Shown: one piece after another, positions 8,907-17,907 of the stretch | Numbering within the stretch: position 1 is the first letter of the stretch | Layout of the letters: each line of letters opens with the position of its first letter | From: Streptomyces sp. TRM68416 | GTDB lineage: Bacteria > Actinomycetota > Actinomycetes > Streptomycetales > Streptomycetaceae | Assembly: GCF_014596915.1 (NCBI RefSeq) | Contig: NZ_JACVWU010000010.1 | Coordinates: forward strand, 186,001 to 250,000 | Direction: 5' to 3' | DNA length: 64,000 bases | Made by a program: the position numbers and the translations under genes | The notes under the pieces: generated by a model | Database searches by the model: none | The model's input: the letters and a program-made list of their open reading frames with translations, nothing else | Told to the model about the DNA's origin: nothing

Positions 8907-9216
8907 CGACCGCCCCGGCCGACCTCCGGACACGCCCTGACAGGGCCACCGCAGGTGACGACCACCTGCACCTGCCCCCGGACACACCCGGCCCGGCAGG
9001 GACGGCATCGATGGCCACCACCCCCGGCTGCCTCCGGGGCACCGCCGATGACCACCGCCCCCGCCTGCCCCCGGACGCACCCGTACCGGAAGGGCAACCG
9101 CCGATGGCCACCGCCCTTGCCCGCCCCCGGACACACCCACCCCGGAAGAGCCCTCGCCGATGACCGCCACCTCCGCCCTCCCCCAGCCCGACCGACCGGA
9201 AGACCCGCCCGCCATG
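8903..9216 (+). repeat. Degenerate ~56-bp tandem array of start-codon-like units before the MoxR gene
   Basis: Seven units each begin with ATG or GTG plus a variant of RCCACCGCC and continue through CTGCCCCCGGACACACCC and CCGGAAG to (C)CGCCG before the next ATG. Unit starts are at 8903, 8955 (GTG), 9011, 9048, 9104, 9160 and 9214, spaced 52, 56, 37, 56, 56 and 54 bp. The last unit is the likely true start of the MoxR gene. The first overlaps the stop codon of the 1675-aa gene. The array fills the whole 307-bp gap, and I see no complete conserved gene in it. Confidence 0.8.
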
Positions 9217-10383
9217 ACCACCGCCCTCTCCTCCGCCCCGGTTCGTCAGATCGTCCCGCCCGAGGAACTGCACGCCACCGAGCTGGCCTTCCTCGCCGCG
9301 TACGACGACGGGCCGCGCCCGCCGGCGTGGCGGCTCACGCCGCGTGCCGTCGTCACGTTCGTGATGGGCAGCGGCGGCCAGGCGCTGCGGCTGCCCGACG
9401 CGGCCGAGGTGCCGGACGGCGTCCCGCGGCGGCTGGTGGTGTCGGGCAAGTTCGTCGGCGACCGGGCGCTGGTGGAGCGGTGCGTGGTCACTCTCGCCGG
9501 TGAACGGGGTCTGCTGCTGGTCGGTGAGCCCGGCACCGCCAAGTCCATGCTGTCCGAGCTGCTGTCGGCCGCGGTGTGCGGCACCAGCGGTCTGGTGGTG
9601 CAGGGCACCGCGGGCACCACCGAGGACCAGCTGAAGTACGGCTGGAACTACGCCCTGTTGCTGGCCCAGGGCCCCAGTCGGCAGGCGCTCGTGCCCTCGC
9701 CCGTGCTCACGGCCATGGGCCGGGGTGCCATCGCCCGGGTCGAGGAGGTCACCCGCTGTCTGCCCGAGGTACAGGACGCCCTGGTCTCGCTGCTGTCCGA
9801 GCGGCGCATCGCGGTGCCGGAACTGGCGGGCGGAGCGGACGCGTTGGCGCACGCCGCGCCCGGATTCAACCTGATCGCCACGGCCAACCTGCGGGACAGG
9901 GGCGTGTCGGAGATGTCCGCCGCCCTCAAGCGGCGTTTCAACTTCGAGACGGTGGGCCCCATCGCGGACCTCGACGCCGAGACGGCGCTCGTGCGCAGCC
10001 AGGCGCGGGCCTCGGTGGCGCGCGCCGGGGCGCCCTTCCAGGTGGACGACGGTGTGCTGGAGGCCCTGGTGACGGCGTTCCGCGATCTGCGCGAGGGCCG
10101 GTCGGCGGAGGGCTGGGAGGTGGAGCGGCCGTCCACCGTGATGAGCACCGCGGAAGCCGTGTCCGTCGCGGGCGCGCTGGGGCTCGCCGCGGCGTACTTC
10201 CCGGGCGACCGGGACGTGCTCGGGCTGCTGCCGGGGCACCTGCTCGGCGTGGTCCGCAAGGACGACCCCGCGGACGCGGCCCGGCTGCGCGGTTACTGGG
10301 ACGGCCCGGTCCGGCGCCGCGCCGAGCAGGGTTCCGCCACCTGGCGCACCCTGTGGGACCTGCGCACGGTTCTGGAGGGCTGA
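9214..10383 (+). CDS. MoxR-type AAA+ ATPase (YehL-like)
   Basis: From ATG 9214 the protein has 389 aa. Walker A is GEPGTAKS (residues 104-111), followed by VQGTAGTTEDQLKYGWNYAL. The Walker B region is RGAIARVEEVTRCLPEVQDALVSLL, the usual MoxR form, and sensor 1 is NLIATANLRDRGVSEMSAALKRRFNFE. MoxR ATPases remodel partner proteins and normally work with a VWA-domain partner, here encoded next. The start is ambiguous: the frame is also open from 9160, but both starts lie inside the ~56-bp repeat array; 9214 gives the shortest Pro-rich leader before the conserved segment. The next gene starts 6 nt after the stop. Confidence 0.9.
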   Translation: MTTALSSAPVRQIVPPEELHATELAFLAAYDDGPRPPAWRLTPRAVVTFVMGSGGQALRLPDAAEVPDGVPRRLVVSGKFVGDRALVERCVVTLAGERGLLLVGEPGTAKSMLSELLSAAVCGTSGLVVQGTAGTTEDQLKYGWNYALLLAQGPSRQALVPSPVLTAMGRGAIARVEEVTRCLPEVQDALVSLLSERRIAVPELAGGADALAHAAPGFNLIATANLRDRGVSEMSAALKRRFNFETVGPIADLDAETALVRSQARASVARAGAPFQVDDGVLEALVTAFRDLREGRSAEGWEVERPSTVMSTAEAVSVAGALGLAAAYFPGDRDVLGLLPGHLLGVVRKDDPADAARLRGYWDGPVRRRAEQGSATWRTLWDLRTVLEG

Positions 10384-10389
10384 AGCACC

Positions 10390-13300
10390 GTGTCCCTCTC
10401 CCCCGACGCGGCGGTGGCGGCCCTGACCGGCCCGGCGGCGCCCTGTCTGATCGGCGTACGGCACCATGCGCCGTCCCTGGCCGCCGCCGTGCCCGCGCTG
10501 CTGGACGAGGCGAAGCCGGACGTCCTGCTCGTCGAACTCCCCGGCGAGATGCAGGAGTGGCTGCCGTGGCTCGGCCACGAGGAGACGCGGGCCCCGGTCG
10601 CCCTCGCGGCCGCACCGGGCGACGGGAGCGGTTCGGCCGGCGGACCGGTCTTCTATCCGTTCGCCGACTTCTCGCCAGAGCTCGCCGCCGTGCGCTGGGC
10701 GGCACGGCGGGGGGTGCCGGTCGTGGCCTGCGACCTGCCGCTCGCCGACCGGGCGTGGGGCGAGGACCGGCACACCGCGGGTGCGTCCGCACCCGGTCCC
10801 GGCCTCGCCGACGCCCTGCGGGCCCGGCTCACCGGCCGCCCCGGCGACGACCTGTGGGACCGCCTCGTGGAAGCCACCGCCCCCGGCTCCCCGCCCGAGG
10901 CGCTGCGCCGGGCCGCCCTGCTGACGGGCTGGGCGCTGCGCGAGGACGCGGTGGCGGCCGGCGGAGTCCCCGAGCTGGACCTGCGGCGTGAGCGATGGAT
11001 GCGGGCATGCCTGGCGGCGGCCACCGCGAACGGGGAGCGGGCCGCCGTGGTCGTCGGCGCCTTCCACGCACCGGCGTTGGTGGCACCGGCTTCGAAGGAC
11101 GCGGCAGAAAACGGTGAGCCGACCGCCGCGGCCGACGCTCCGGCGCCGGTGTCACCGAAAGCCCGGCCACCCGCGCCGAAGGGCACGGACGCAGCGGACC
11201 CGCCCCACGCCCCGACGCCGGCCTCGGGGTCGCTCGACAGACCCCCGAGGCACGGCAGTTGGGCAACGTCACTCATCCCGTACACGTACGCGCTCCTGGA
11301 CGAGCGGTCCGGCTATCCGGCGGGGATCCGGGACCCGGAGTGGCAGCACATGGTGCTGTGCGCGGCGGGGGATCCGACCGCGCTGGAGGCGGCGCTGACG
11401 CGGGCGGCCGTGCGGGTGTGTGCGGAGCTGCGGTCCCTCGGGCATCCGTCGGGGCCCGCCGACGCCCGGGAGATCACCCGGCTGGCCGGGGACCTGGCCC
11501 GGTTGCGCGGGCTGCCCGCGGCCGGCCGCGGCGAGTTGGTCGAGGCGGTGCAGACGGTGCTCGCGCAGGGCGAACCGTACGGGCGGGGCCGGGCCGTGGC
11601 CCGCGCGATGGAACGCGTGCTCGTCGGTGCGCGCACCGGCCGTCCTGCTCCCGGCGCGCCGCGCAGCGGTCTCGCCCCGGCGGTGGAGACGGAGTTGGCG
11701 GCCCTGGGGCTGCCCGGCCCGGACGACGGTGGCACCACCCGCGAGCTGCGGCTGGACCCCCTCCGCTCCGACCTGGACCGCCGCCGTGAACTGCTGCTGC
11801 GCCGGCTGACGGTGTGCGCGGTGCCGTACGCGGAGGCCAGGGCGGTCGCCGGCGCGGGCGGGGCGGAGGCGCTCACCTCCCGCTGGGAGGTCCGCTGGAC
11901 CCCGGCGACGGAGGCCCGGCTCACCGCGGCCGGGGTGCGCGGAGTCACCGCGGCGCAGGCCGCCGAGGGCGTGCTGCGCGAGCGTCGGCGGGCGGAGCTG
12001 GACGAGGGCGGGTCCACCGCCGCCCAGGTTCTGCACGGTTTGCGGGAGGCGGCGGAGTGCGGTCTGCCGGTGCTCGTGGACGAGCGGCTCGCCGACCTCG
12101 CCGAGGTCCTGCCGCAGGCCGGCACCCTGCCCGAACTCCTCGCCGGACTCGCCCTGTTGGACCGGCTGCGCGCCGGTCACGTCGCCGGGCTCGACGCCGA
12201 CGAGGACCGTACGGGCCGGGCGGCCGCCGTGGCCGAGCTGCTCACCGGTGCCGCGGTGCGCCAGGTGGACGGCCTCACCGGTTCCGAGGATCCCGCCGAC
12301 GCGCACGGTCTGCTCGAACTCGCCCAACGTGCTGACGAGTTGGGCGGTATCCGGCTCACCGACGCGCTGGCCCGGCTGGCCGCCGACGGCTCCCCGCTGA
12401 TGCGCGGCGCCGCCGGTGCCGTACAAGTGCTGCTGGGGCACGAGGATCCCGGGGCGTTCGGTGGGCGGGTCGCCTCCTGGATCGACTCGGCCACCGGTCC
12501 CGGGGCCCGTTCCGCGCTCACCGCCCGCCTGTCCGGGGTGCTGACGGCCGCCGGACCGCTCTTGGAGGCGGCGCCCGCCGCGCTGGAACCTCTCCTGGAC
12601 CGGGTGTCGAGCCTGCCCGACCGGGGCTTCCTCGACCGGCTGCCCGCGCTGCGGGGCGGCTTCGACACCCTCAGCCCGGCGGCCCGCGACCGCCTCCTCA
12701 CCACCGTGGAGGAGCGCCTGGCGCTCACGCACCTGGCCGACACCGGCGACGTCGACCCCGTCGCCCTCGCCGCCTGGACCCGCGCGGACCTCACGGCCCG
12801 CGCCTCGTTGCAGGCACTCGGGCTGCTGCCCCCGGCCACGACGCCCAAGTCCCCGGAGGCTGTGGACTCCCCCGCCGTCGCCGTCCCCGAGGACCGCCGC
12901 CTCGCCCCCGCCGACCGTTGGCGGCTGGTGCTGGGCCGGCGTACGGACCGGCTGCCGCCGCACGCCTCCGGGTTGGCCACCGCGCTGGACGAGCTGTACG
13001 GCAGCGGGCGCGGCGAGGGAAGCCGGGGCGGTATGCCGGGCGCCGGGGCGGGCGGCGGCCGGGAGGCACCGTATCCGGGGGTGCGGGAGTGGTCCGAGGA
13101 GCTGGCGGCCCTGTTCGGGCCCGGTATCCGGGAGGAGGTCCTCGCGGCGGCGGCCGCGGCGGGCCGTACCGATGTGTTCGCCGAACTCGATCCGGACAGC
13201 GTACGGCCGTCGGTGGACCTGTTGCGCACGGTGCTGCGGCATGCCGGAGGGCTGCCCGAGGCGCGGCTGGCCGCGCTGCGTCCGCTCGTCCGGCGGCTGG

Positions 13301-14004
13301 TCGAGGCGCTGACCCGGGAGCTGGCCACCCGCCTGCGTCCGGCCCTGCACGGCACGGCGCTGCCCCGCCCCAGCAGACGGCCGGGCGGCGGCCTCGACCT
13401 GCCCCGCACGCTGCGCGCCAACCTCGCGACCGCCCGGCGCGGCCCGGACGGCACGGTCCGGGTGGTTCCGGAGCACCCGGTCTTCCGCACCCGTGCCAAG
13501 CGCGCCGCCGAGTGGCGGCTGATCCTGGTCACCGACGTGTCCGGGTCGATGGAGGCGTCCACGGTCTGGGCCGCGCTCACGGCGTCGGTGCTGGCCGGCG
13601 TGCCGACGCTGTCGACGCACTTCCTGGCGTTCTCCACGGAGGTCATCGACCTGACCGGCCATGTCGACGATCCGCTGTCGCTGCTGCTGGAGGTCAGCGT
13701 GGGCGGCGGCACGCACATCGCCGCGGGGCTGCGGCACGCGCGCGGACTCGTCACCGTGCCGTCGCGCACGCTCGTCGTGGTCGTCAGCGACTTCGAGGAG
13801 GGCTACCCGCTCGGCGGGCTGCTCGCCGAGGTGCGCGCCCTGGTCGGGGCCGGCTGCCAGGTGCTGGGGTGCGCCAGTCTCGACGACGCGGGCCGCCCCC
13901 GGTACTCCACCGGTGTCGCGGGGCAGCTCGTCGCGGCGGGCATGCCGGTCGCCGCCCTCAGTCCGCTCGAACTCGCCCGCTGGGTAGGAGAGAAGATCGC
14001 ATGA
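10390..14004 (+). CDS. DUF5682 - VWA domain fusion protein
   Basis: A 1204-aa protein from GTG 10390. The N-terminus (CLIGVRHHAPSLAAAVPALL, VLLVELPGEMQEWLPW, PFADFSPELAAVRWA, RGVPVVACDLP) is the DUF5682 pattern, related to the ChaN/TraB/EreA-type fold with conserved His pairs. A long helical middle follows. The C-terminal ~200 residues are a VWA domain with an intact MIDAS site: DVSGSMEAS with D1049, S1051 and S1053, then GGGTHIAAGL and VVVVSDFEEG. In enterobacteria these two modules are separate proteins (YehM and YehP); here they are fused. VWA domains bind metal-dependent protein ligands and are the classic partners of MoxR ATPases. A low-complexity Ala/Pro insert lies at about 238-295. 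Confidence 0.88.
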   Translation: MSLSPDAAVAALTGPAAPCLIGVRHHAPSLAAAVPALLDEAKPDVLLVELPGEMQEWLPWLGHEETRAPVALAAAPGDGSGSAGGPVFYPFADFSPELAAVRWAARRGVPVVACDLPLADRAWGEDRHTAGASAPGPGLADALRARLTGRPGDDLWDRLVEATAPGSPPEALRRAALLTGWALREDAVAAGGVPELDLRRERWMRACLAAATANGERAAVVVGAFHAPALVAPASKDAAENGEPTAAADAPAPVSPKARPPAPKGTDAADPPHAPTPASGSLDRPPRHGSWATSLIPYTYALLDERSGYPAGIRDPEWQHMVLCAAGDPTALEAALTRAAVRVCAELRSLGHPSGPADAREITRLAGDLARLRGLPAAGRGELVEAVQTVLAQGEPYGRGRAVARAMERVLVGARTGRPAPGAPRSGLAPAVETELAALGLPGPDDGGTTRELRLDPLRSDLDRRRELLLRRLTVCAVPYAEARAVAGAGGAEALTSRWEVRWTPATEARLTAAGVRGVTAAQAAEGVLRERRRAELDEGGSTAAQVLHGLREAAECGLPVLVDERLADLAEVLPQAGTLPELLAGLALLDRLRAGHVAGLDADEDRTGRAAAVAELLTGAAVRQVDGLTGSEDPADAHGLLELAQRADELGGIRLTDALARLAADGSPLMRGAAGAVQVLLGHEDPGAFGGRVASWIDSATGPGARSALTARLSGVLTAAGPLLEAAPAALEPLLDRVSSLPDRGFLDRLPALRGGFDTLSPAARDRLLTTVEERLALTHLADTGDVDPVALAAWTRADLTARASLQALGLLPPATTPKSPEAVDSPAVAVPEDRRLAPADRWRLVLGRRTDRLPPHASGLATALDELYGSGRGEGSRGGMPGAGAGGGREAPYPGVREWSEELAALFGPGIREEVLAAAAAAGRTDVFAELDPDSVRPSVDLLRTVLRHAGGLPEARLAALRPLVRRLVEALTRELATRLRPALHGTALPRPSRRPGGGLDLPRTLRANLATARRGPDGTVRVVPEHPVFRTRAKRAAEWRLILVTDVSGSMEASTVWAALTASVLAGVPTLSTHFLAFSTEVIDLTGHVDDPLSLLLEVSVGGGTHIAAGLRHARGLVTVPSRTLVVVVSDFEEGYPLGGLLAEVRALVGAGCQVLGCASLDDAGRPRYSTGVAGQLVAAGMPVAALSPLELARWVGEKIA

Positions 14005-16052
14005 CTCCGGGCCTTCCCCCGGTCGCCCCGTCCGTGACCGCCGCACTCGTCGAGGCCCTGTCGCCGCGGCTGCGCAAGCGGCTGGACGCCGGCATCGCCA
14101 AGCTCGCGGACCGCCCCGTGGTCGTGGACGGCGACACCGTACGCCTCGCCGTCGACGACGACACCGACCTCGAACTGCACGCCCCCGACGGGGTCGTCAC
14201 CACCCCGGCCGCCATCCGCTGCGGCTGCCTGCTCGCCCCGGCCTGCCTGCACCGCGCCGCGGCTGCCTCGGCAGCACCGATCGCGGACCCGGGCGAGGAC
14301 CCGGGCGAGGACCCGGACCAGGACCCGGGCGAGGACCCGGACCAGGACCCGGGCGGGCGGCCGACGGAGGGGCAGGACGCCAGGGCGGCTACGGCCGAGG
14401 AGGCCGCCCCCACGGACCATCCGACGGACGCACCGGCATCCGCCCGCACGCCCGCCCCCGAGGCCGGCACCACCGGAGCGCCCATCGCCGCCGCCCCACT
14501 CGCCACGCCCGGAACCACGCCGGACGGCACGTCGGCCGACGCAGCCACGGCAACGCCCACGCCCGCCAACACGTCAACGACCCGCCGCGTCCCCGCCCCG
14601 GGGCCCCACCACCCCGTCGGAACGCCCACCGCCACCACCCCGGTCGCCACGCCCGGGACCCCAGCCCCCACGTCAGCCACCCCCGCCCAACTCGCCGCCG
14701 CCCAGGCCCTCCGCACCGCCGCGGCAGCCGTCCTCGACGCCGGTACGGACGGCGCGGGTGCCGTGCGCCAGGCGGAGTTGCTGCGGGCGGCACACACCGC
14801 GCGGCTCGCCGGGCTGGCCAGGGCCGCCGCCTCGGCGGTCTCGGTGGTCAACGGACTGCGTGCGGCCCGCGGCGCCGATCCGTCGTACCGGTCGGCGGAT
14901 CTCGTCGCCGCACTGCACGACGTCCTGGCCTGCGCGCACCGCGTTCCGCGCGCGAGCGGCGCGGAGCTGACCGCGCTGCGCGGCAGCGTACGGCAGCCGT
15001 ACACCCCGGACGGCTCGCTGCGCTTGTACGGCCTCTTCTCCGAGCCCGTCCTGACGGCGACCGGGTACGCGGGCGCGGTGACCTGGACCGCCGATGCCGA
15101 CGGCCGCCTGTACACGGTCTCCGACGTCGCGCCGGGCGGGCCGGGCCGGGCGGTGGGGGCGGCCGACCGGGCGGTGCGCATCGGGGACACGGCCCTGTCC
15201 CACCGGGAGCTGTCGCGCGCGGGGCTCGCCGTGTCCGGGGCGACCGTCTCGCCGACGGGGCGTCTGGGCGCGGGGGCGGGGGTACGGGCGGTGCGGGCGT
15301 CCGGGGTCTCCTGGCACGCCGACCCGCTGGACCGGCTGTGGGCGGTTCCGGCCGCCGAGCAGGCCGTACGCGCGCTCGCCGAGGACAGGAGGCACGACCT
15401 GCTCTTCCTCGACGTCACGCTCGTCGGCACGGCCCGTGAGGCGGCGGGCGACTGTCTGCTGGCCGACTGCGGTGGTGTGACGGTCCGGCTCGTCGCCGCC
15501 CACGACCATCCGGGGCTTCCGCACCGGGACAATCTACGTCTGCTGGCCGCCGCCCGGGGCAGCCGACTGCGGGTCGTCGCGCGCCTCGCCCCGGCCGCCC
15601 ACCCCCGCGCGCTGCTGCTGGCCGTCAGCCGCCCCACCGACCCCGAGGCCCGGCTCGACCTGGGGCTCGACCGTCTCCAGCAGGCGGACCTGCCGACCGA
15701 ACAGCCCACAGCTCCCGCCGGTGTGCCGCCCGCCCCCGACGAAGCTCCCCTGCACCTTCTGCGCCGCCGCGTCCACCAGGCTGCCTCCGGCGGCCGTCGG
15801 GTGCTGGCCTTCCCCGGCGACGGCGCCGCCGACGGCCGACGCCTGCGCGGTGCCGGGCTCGGCACGGCGGCCGACCTGCTCGACGAGCTGCACTCGGCCG
15901 CCGCCGACCGCACCCGTGACGTCTTCGGTCGTCTCGTCCCGGCGGACCTCAGCCGTTTCGCGCGCGCCTGGCTCGCGGCCGCCCACTACACCGCCGAGGT
16001 GGACCGGGCCCTGTGCACGGCGGCGTGGGGAGCGGTGCCGGACGGCTCGTGA
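14001..16052 (+). CDS. SWIM zinc-finger protein (YehQ-like)
   Basis: The ATG at 14001 overlaps the VWA stop (ATGA), giving 683 aa. A zinc-binding SWIM motif CGCLLAPACLH (C74, C76, C82, H84) follows about 70 residues of N-terminal domain. SWIM motifs bind DNA or protein. Next is an unusual linker, residues about 92-235, first acidic DPGED/DPDQD repeats then Ala/Thr/Pro-rich and probably disordered. The C-terminal ~440 residues (LRTAAAAVLDAGTDGAGAVR, GLFSEPVLTATGYAGAVTW, RFARAWLAAAHYTAEVDRAL) have no motif I know, but the gene order MoxR-VWA-SWIM is that of enterobacterial yehL-yehP-yehQ. It is the last gene of the operon. Confidence 0.85.
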   Translation: MTPGLPPVAPSVTAALVEALSPRLRKRLDAGIAKLADRPVVVDGDTVRLAVDDDTDLELHAPDGVVTTPAAIRCGCLLAPACLHRAAAASAAPIADPGEDPGEDPDQDPGEDPDQDPGGRPTEGQDARAATAEEAAPTDHPTDAPASARTPAPEAGTTGAPIAAAPLATPGTTPDGTSADAATATPTPANTSTTRRVPAPGPHHPVGTPTATTPVATPGTPAPTSATPAQLAAAQALRTAAAAVLDAGTDGAGAVRQAELLRAAHTARLAGLARAAASAVSVVNGLRAARGADPSYRSADLVAALHDVLACAHRVPRASGAELTALRGSVRQPYTPDGSLRLYGLFSEPVLTATGYAGAVTWTADADGRLYTVSDVAPGGPGRAVGAADRAVRIGDTALSHRELSRAGLAVSGATVSPTGRLGAGAGVRAVRASGVSWHADPLDRLWAVPAAEQAVRALAEDRRHDLLFLDVTLVGTAREAAGDCLLADCGGVTVRLVAAHDHPGLPHRDNLRLLAAARGSRLRVVARLAPAAHPRALLLAVSRPTDPEARLDLGLDRLQQADLPTEQPTAPAGVPPAPDEAPLHLLRRRVHQAASGGRRVLAFPGDGAADGRRLRGAGLGTAADLLDELHSAAADRTRDVFGRLVPADLSRFARAWLAAAHYTAEVDRALCTAAWGAVPDGS

Positions 16053-16094
16053 AGCGACGGTGGCCCACCCGCGATGCGCATCCCGGCCCCAACC

Positions 16095-17645
16095 TCAGCC
16101 CGGCCCCGGAATCCCGCCTCCCTTGAGCCGCTCCAGATCGGACGGCCGTACCTGAATGACCAGCACGGCGATCAGTGCGGCGACGAGGGTGAAGATCGCC
16201 GCCGTCACGAACGCGGCCGAGGCCCCGGCCGTGAGCACCTCGTCCGCCCAGCGCGCCGGCAACTCCCCGGTCTGTTCGAAGCGTCGGCGTTCGACGAGGG
16301 TCGCCTGGGCCAGGAAGCGGGGGATCTGCTTCTCCGCCTCGTTCGTGCTGGCCGTGCCGAACATCGTGACCAGGATGGACAGGCCGAGCGAACCGCCCAC
16401 CTGCTGGGTGGCGTTGAGGAGGCCGGAGGCCGCGCCGGTCTCCTCGACCCGCACGTTGGACAGGGCCATCAGCGTGAGCGAGACGAACTCCATGCCCATG
16501 CCGAGGCTGAAGACGAGCATCGGGCCGAGGATGCTGCCCGCGTAGGTGGAGTCGACGTCGGTCAGGGTCAGCCACGCCAGCCCGGCCGCCGCCAGCACCG
16601 CGCCCACCACCATGAACGGCTTGGGCCCGTACACGGGCAGGAAGCGCGAGGCCAGACCGGCGCCGATCGCGATGACGGCGCTGACCGGCAGGAAGGCGAG
16701 GCCGGCCTGGAGCGGGCTGAAGTCCAGCACGTTCTGCACGAAGAGGGTGAGGAAGAAGAACATGCCGAAGATCGCGGCGGAGAGACTCAGCATCATGCCG
16801 TAGGTGCCCGCGCGGTTGCGGTCGCCGAACATGTGCAGCGGGGTGATGGGTTGGCGCGAACCCCGTTCGACGAGGACGAAGACCGCGAGGACGACGGCGG
16901 CGCCGACGAACGAGGCCAGCGTGAGGGCGTCGCGCCAGCCGTGCTGCGCGGCCCTGATGAAGCCGTACACCAGCAGCACCATGCCGGCGGTGGAGGTCAG
17001 CGCGCCGGTGATGTCGAAACGGCCGGGGTGGCGTTCGGACTCCTTGATCCAGCGCGGGGTGGCGAGGACGATGAGCAGTCCGATCGGGACGTTGACGAAG
17101 AGCACCCATCGCCAGTTGAGCCACTCGACGAGCATCCCGCCCGCGAGCAGTCCGATCGCACCGCCGCCCGCCGAGACCGCGGCGAACACCCCGAACGCCC
17201 GGTTGCGCTCCGGCCCTTCGCGGAACGTGGTGCTGATCAGGGCGAGCGAGGTCGGGGAGGCGATGGCCCCGCCGACACCCTGGAGGGCGCGTGCGGCGAG
17301 GAGTTGGCCGGAGTTCTGGGCGAACCCGCCGAGCAGCGAGGCGCATACGAAGAGCAGGACGCCGAAGACGAAGACGCGCCGGCGGCCGAGGATGTCGCCG
17401 GCCCGGCCGCCGAGCAGCAGCAGTCCGCCGAAGGTGAGGGTGTACGCGTTGACCACCCAGGCCAGGCTGGTGGTGGAGAACTCCAGGGAGCGCTGGATGT
17501 GCGGCAGCGCGATGTTCACGATGGTGATGTCCAGGACCACCATCAGCTGGCAGGAGGCGATGACCAGCAGGGCCATCGCGCTTCCGCCACCGCCGTTGTC
17601 CGCGGTGGCGGCCTGTGACGAAGTCGGCTGCGGGCTGCTGCTCAT
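16095..17645 (-). CDS. DHA2-family MFS multidrug exporter (14 helices)
   Basis: From ATG 17645 (MSSSPQPTSS) the protein has 516 aa, typical for the EmrB/QacA drug:H+ antiporter family. It has motif D1-like LDITIVNIALPHIQRSL in helix 1, motif A GGRAGDILGRRRVF after helix 2, and motif C-like SAGGGAIGLLAGGMLVEWLNWRW. About 14 hydrophobic segments follow, with a PITPLHMFGDRNRAG loop in the middle. It probably exports hydrophobic cations or antibiotics. The open frame extends upstream to 17705, but MSSSPQ matches the family start, and the extension would overlap a putative operator. There is no adjacent repressor gene; an inverted repeat upstream suggests TetR- or MarR-type control in trans. Confidence 0.93.
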   Translation of the reverse strand: MSSSPQPTSSQAATADNGGGGSAMALLVIASCQLMVVLDITIVNIALPHIQRSLEFSTTSLAWVVNAYTLTFGGLLLLGGRAGDILGRRRVFVFGVLLFVCASLLGGFAQNSGQLLAARALQGVGGAIASPTSLALISTTFREGPERNRAFGVFAAVSAGGGAIGLLAGGMLVEWLNWRWVLFVNVPIGLLIVLATPRWIKESERHPGRFDITGALTSTAGMVLLVYGFIRAAQHGWRDALTLASFVGAAVVLAVFVLVERGSRQPITPLHMFGDRNRAGTYGMMLSLSAAIFGMFFFLTLFVQNVLDFSPLQAGLAFLPVSAVIAIGAGLASRFLPVYGPKPFMVVGAVLAAAGLAWLTLTDVDSTYAGSILGPMLVFSLGMGMEFVSLTLMALSNVRVEETGAASGLLNATQQVGGSLGLSILVTMFGTASTNEAEKQIPRFLAQATLVERRRFEQTGELPARWADEVLTAGASAAFVTAAIFTLVAALIAVLVIQVRPSDLERLKGGGIPGPG

Positions 17646-17686
17646 GGTGGTTCCCACTCCCGAGGGCCGCGCCCTCGCGAGAAGTC

Positions 17687-17717
17687 GGTGAACGATCCCG
17701 TCCACCGATGGTTCACC
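17687..17717 (-). promoter_or_regulatory. Inverted repeat upstream of the MFS exporter gene, likely operator
   Basis: GGTGAAC (17687-17693) and GTTCACC (17711-17717) form a 7-bp perfect inverted repeat with a 17-bp spacer, 42-72 bp upstream of the exporter start. Exporters of this family are commonly controlled by TetR/MarR repressors binding such sites. No regulator gene is adjacent. Confidence 0.5.
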
Positions 17718-17907
17718 GTTAGAAGGTACGCCCGCGTTCCGGCCGTCACCACTCGATCAACGCCGGGCCGACGGGACCTCTTGACGGCCCGGGAGGCCGT
17801 TGGCACACTCACGGGCCGCTGTAGAAAACGCTTGCCGGGCCACCCCCGTACGCTCTGCCGCACCCTTCGGCCACATCACCCCAGGTCACCACCCGAGGGT
17901 CCCGTAG

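Noticed and set aside
8903-9216. CRISPR array or a chain of small peptides in the ~56-bp repeats
   Set aside because: Units are degenerate with no constant repeat/unique spacer alternation and no cas genes, and the ATG frames differ between units without conserved peptides.
11269-14046. 925-codon minus-strand frame over the DUF5682-VWA gene
   Set aside because: Low-complexity Arg/Gln/Gly product, no ribosome site, and the plus-strand protein has clear conserved motifs.
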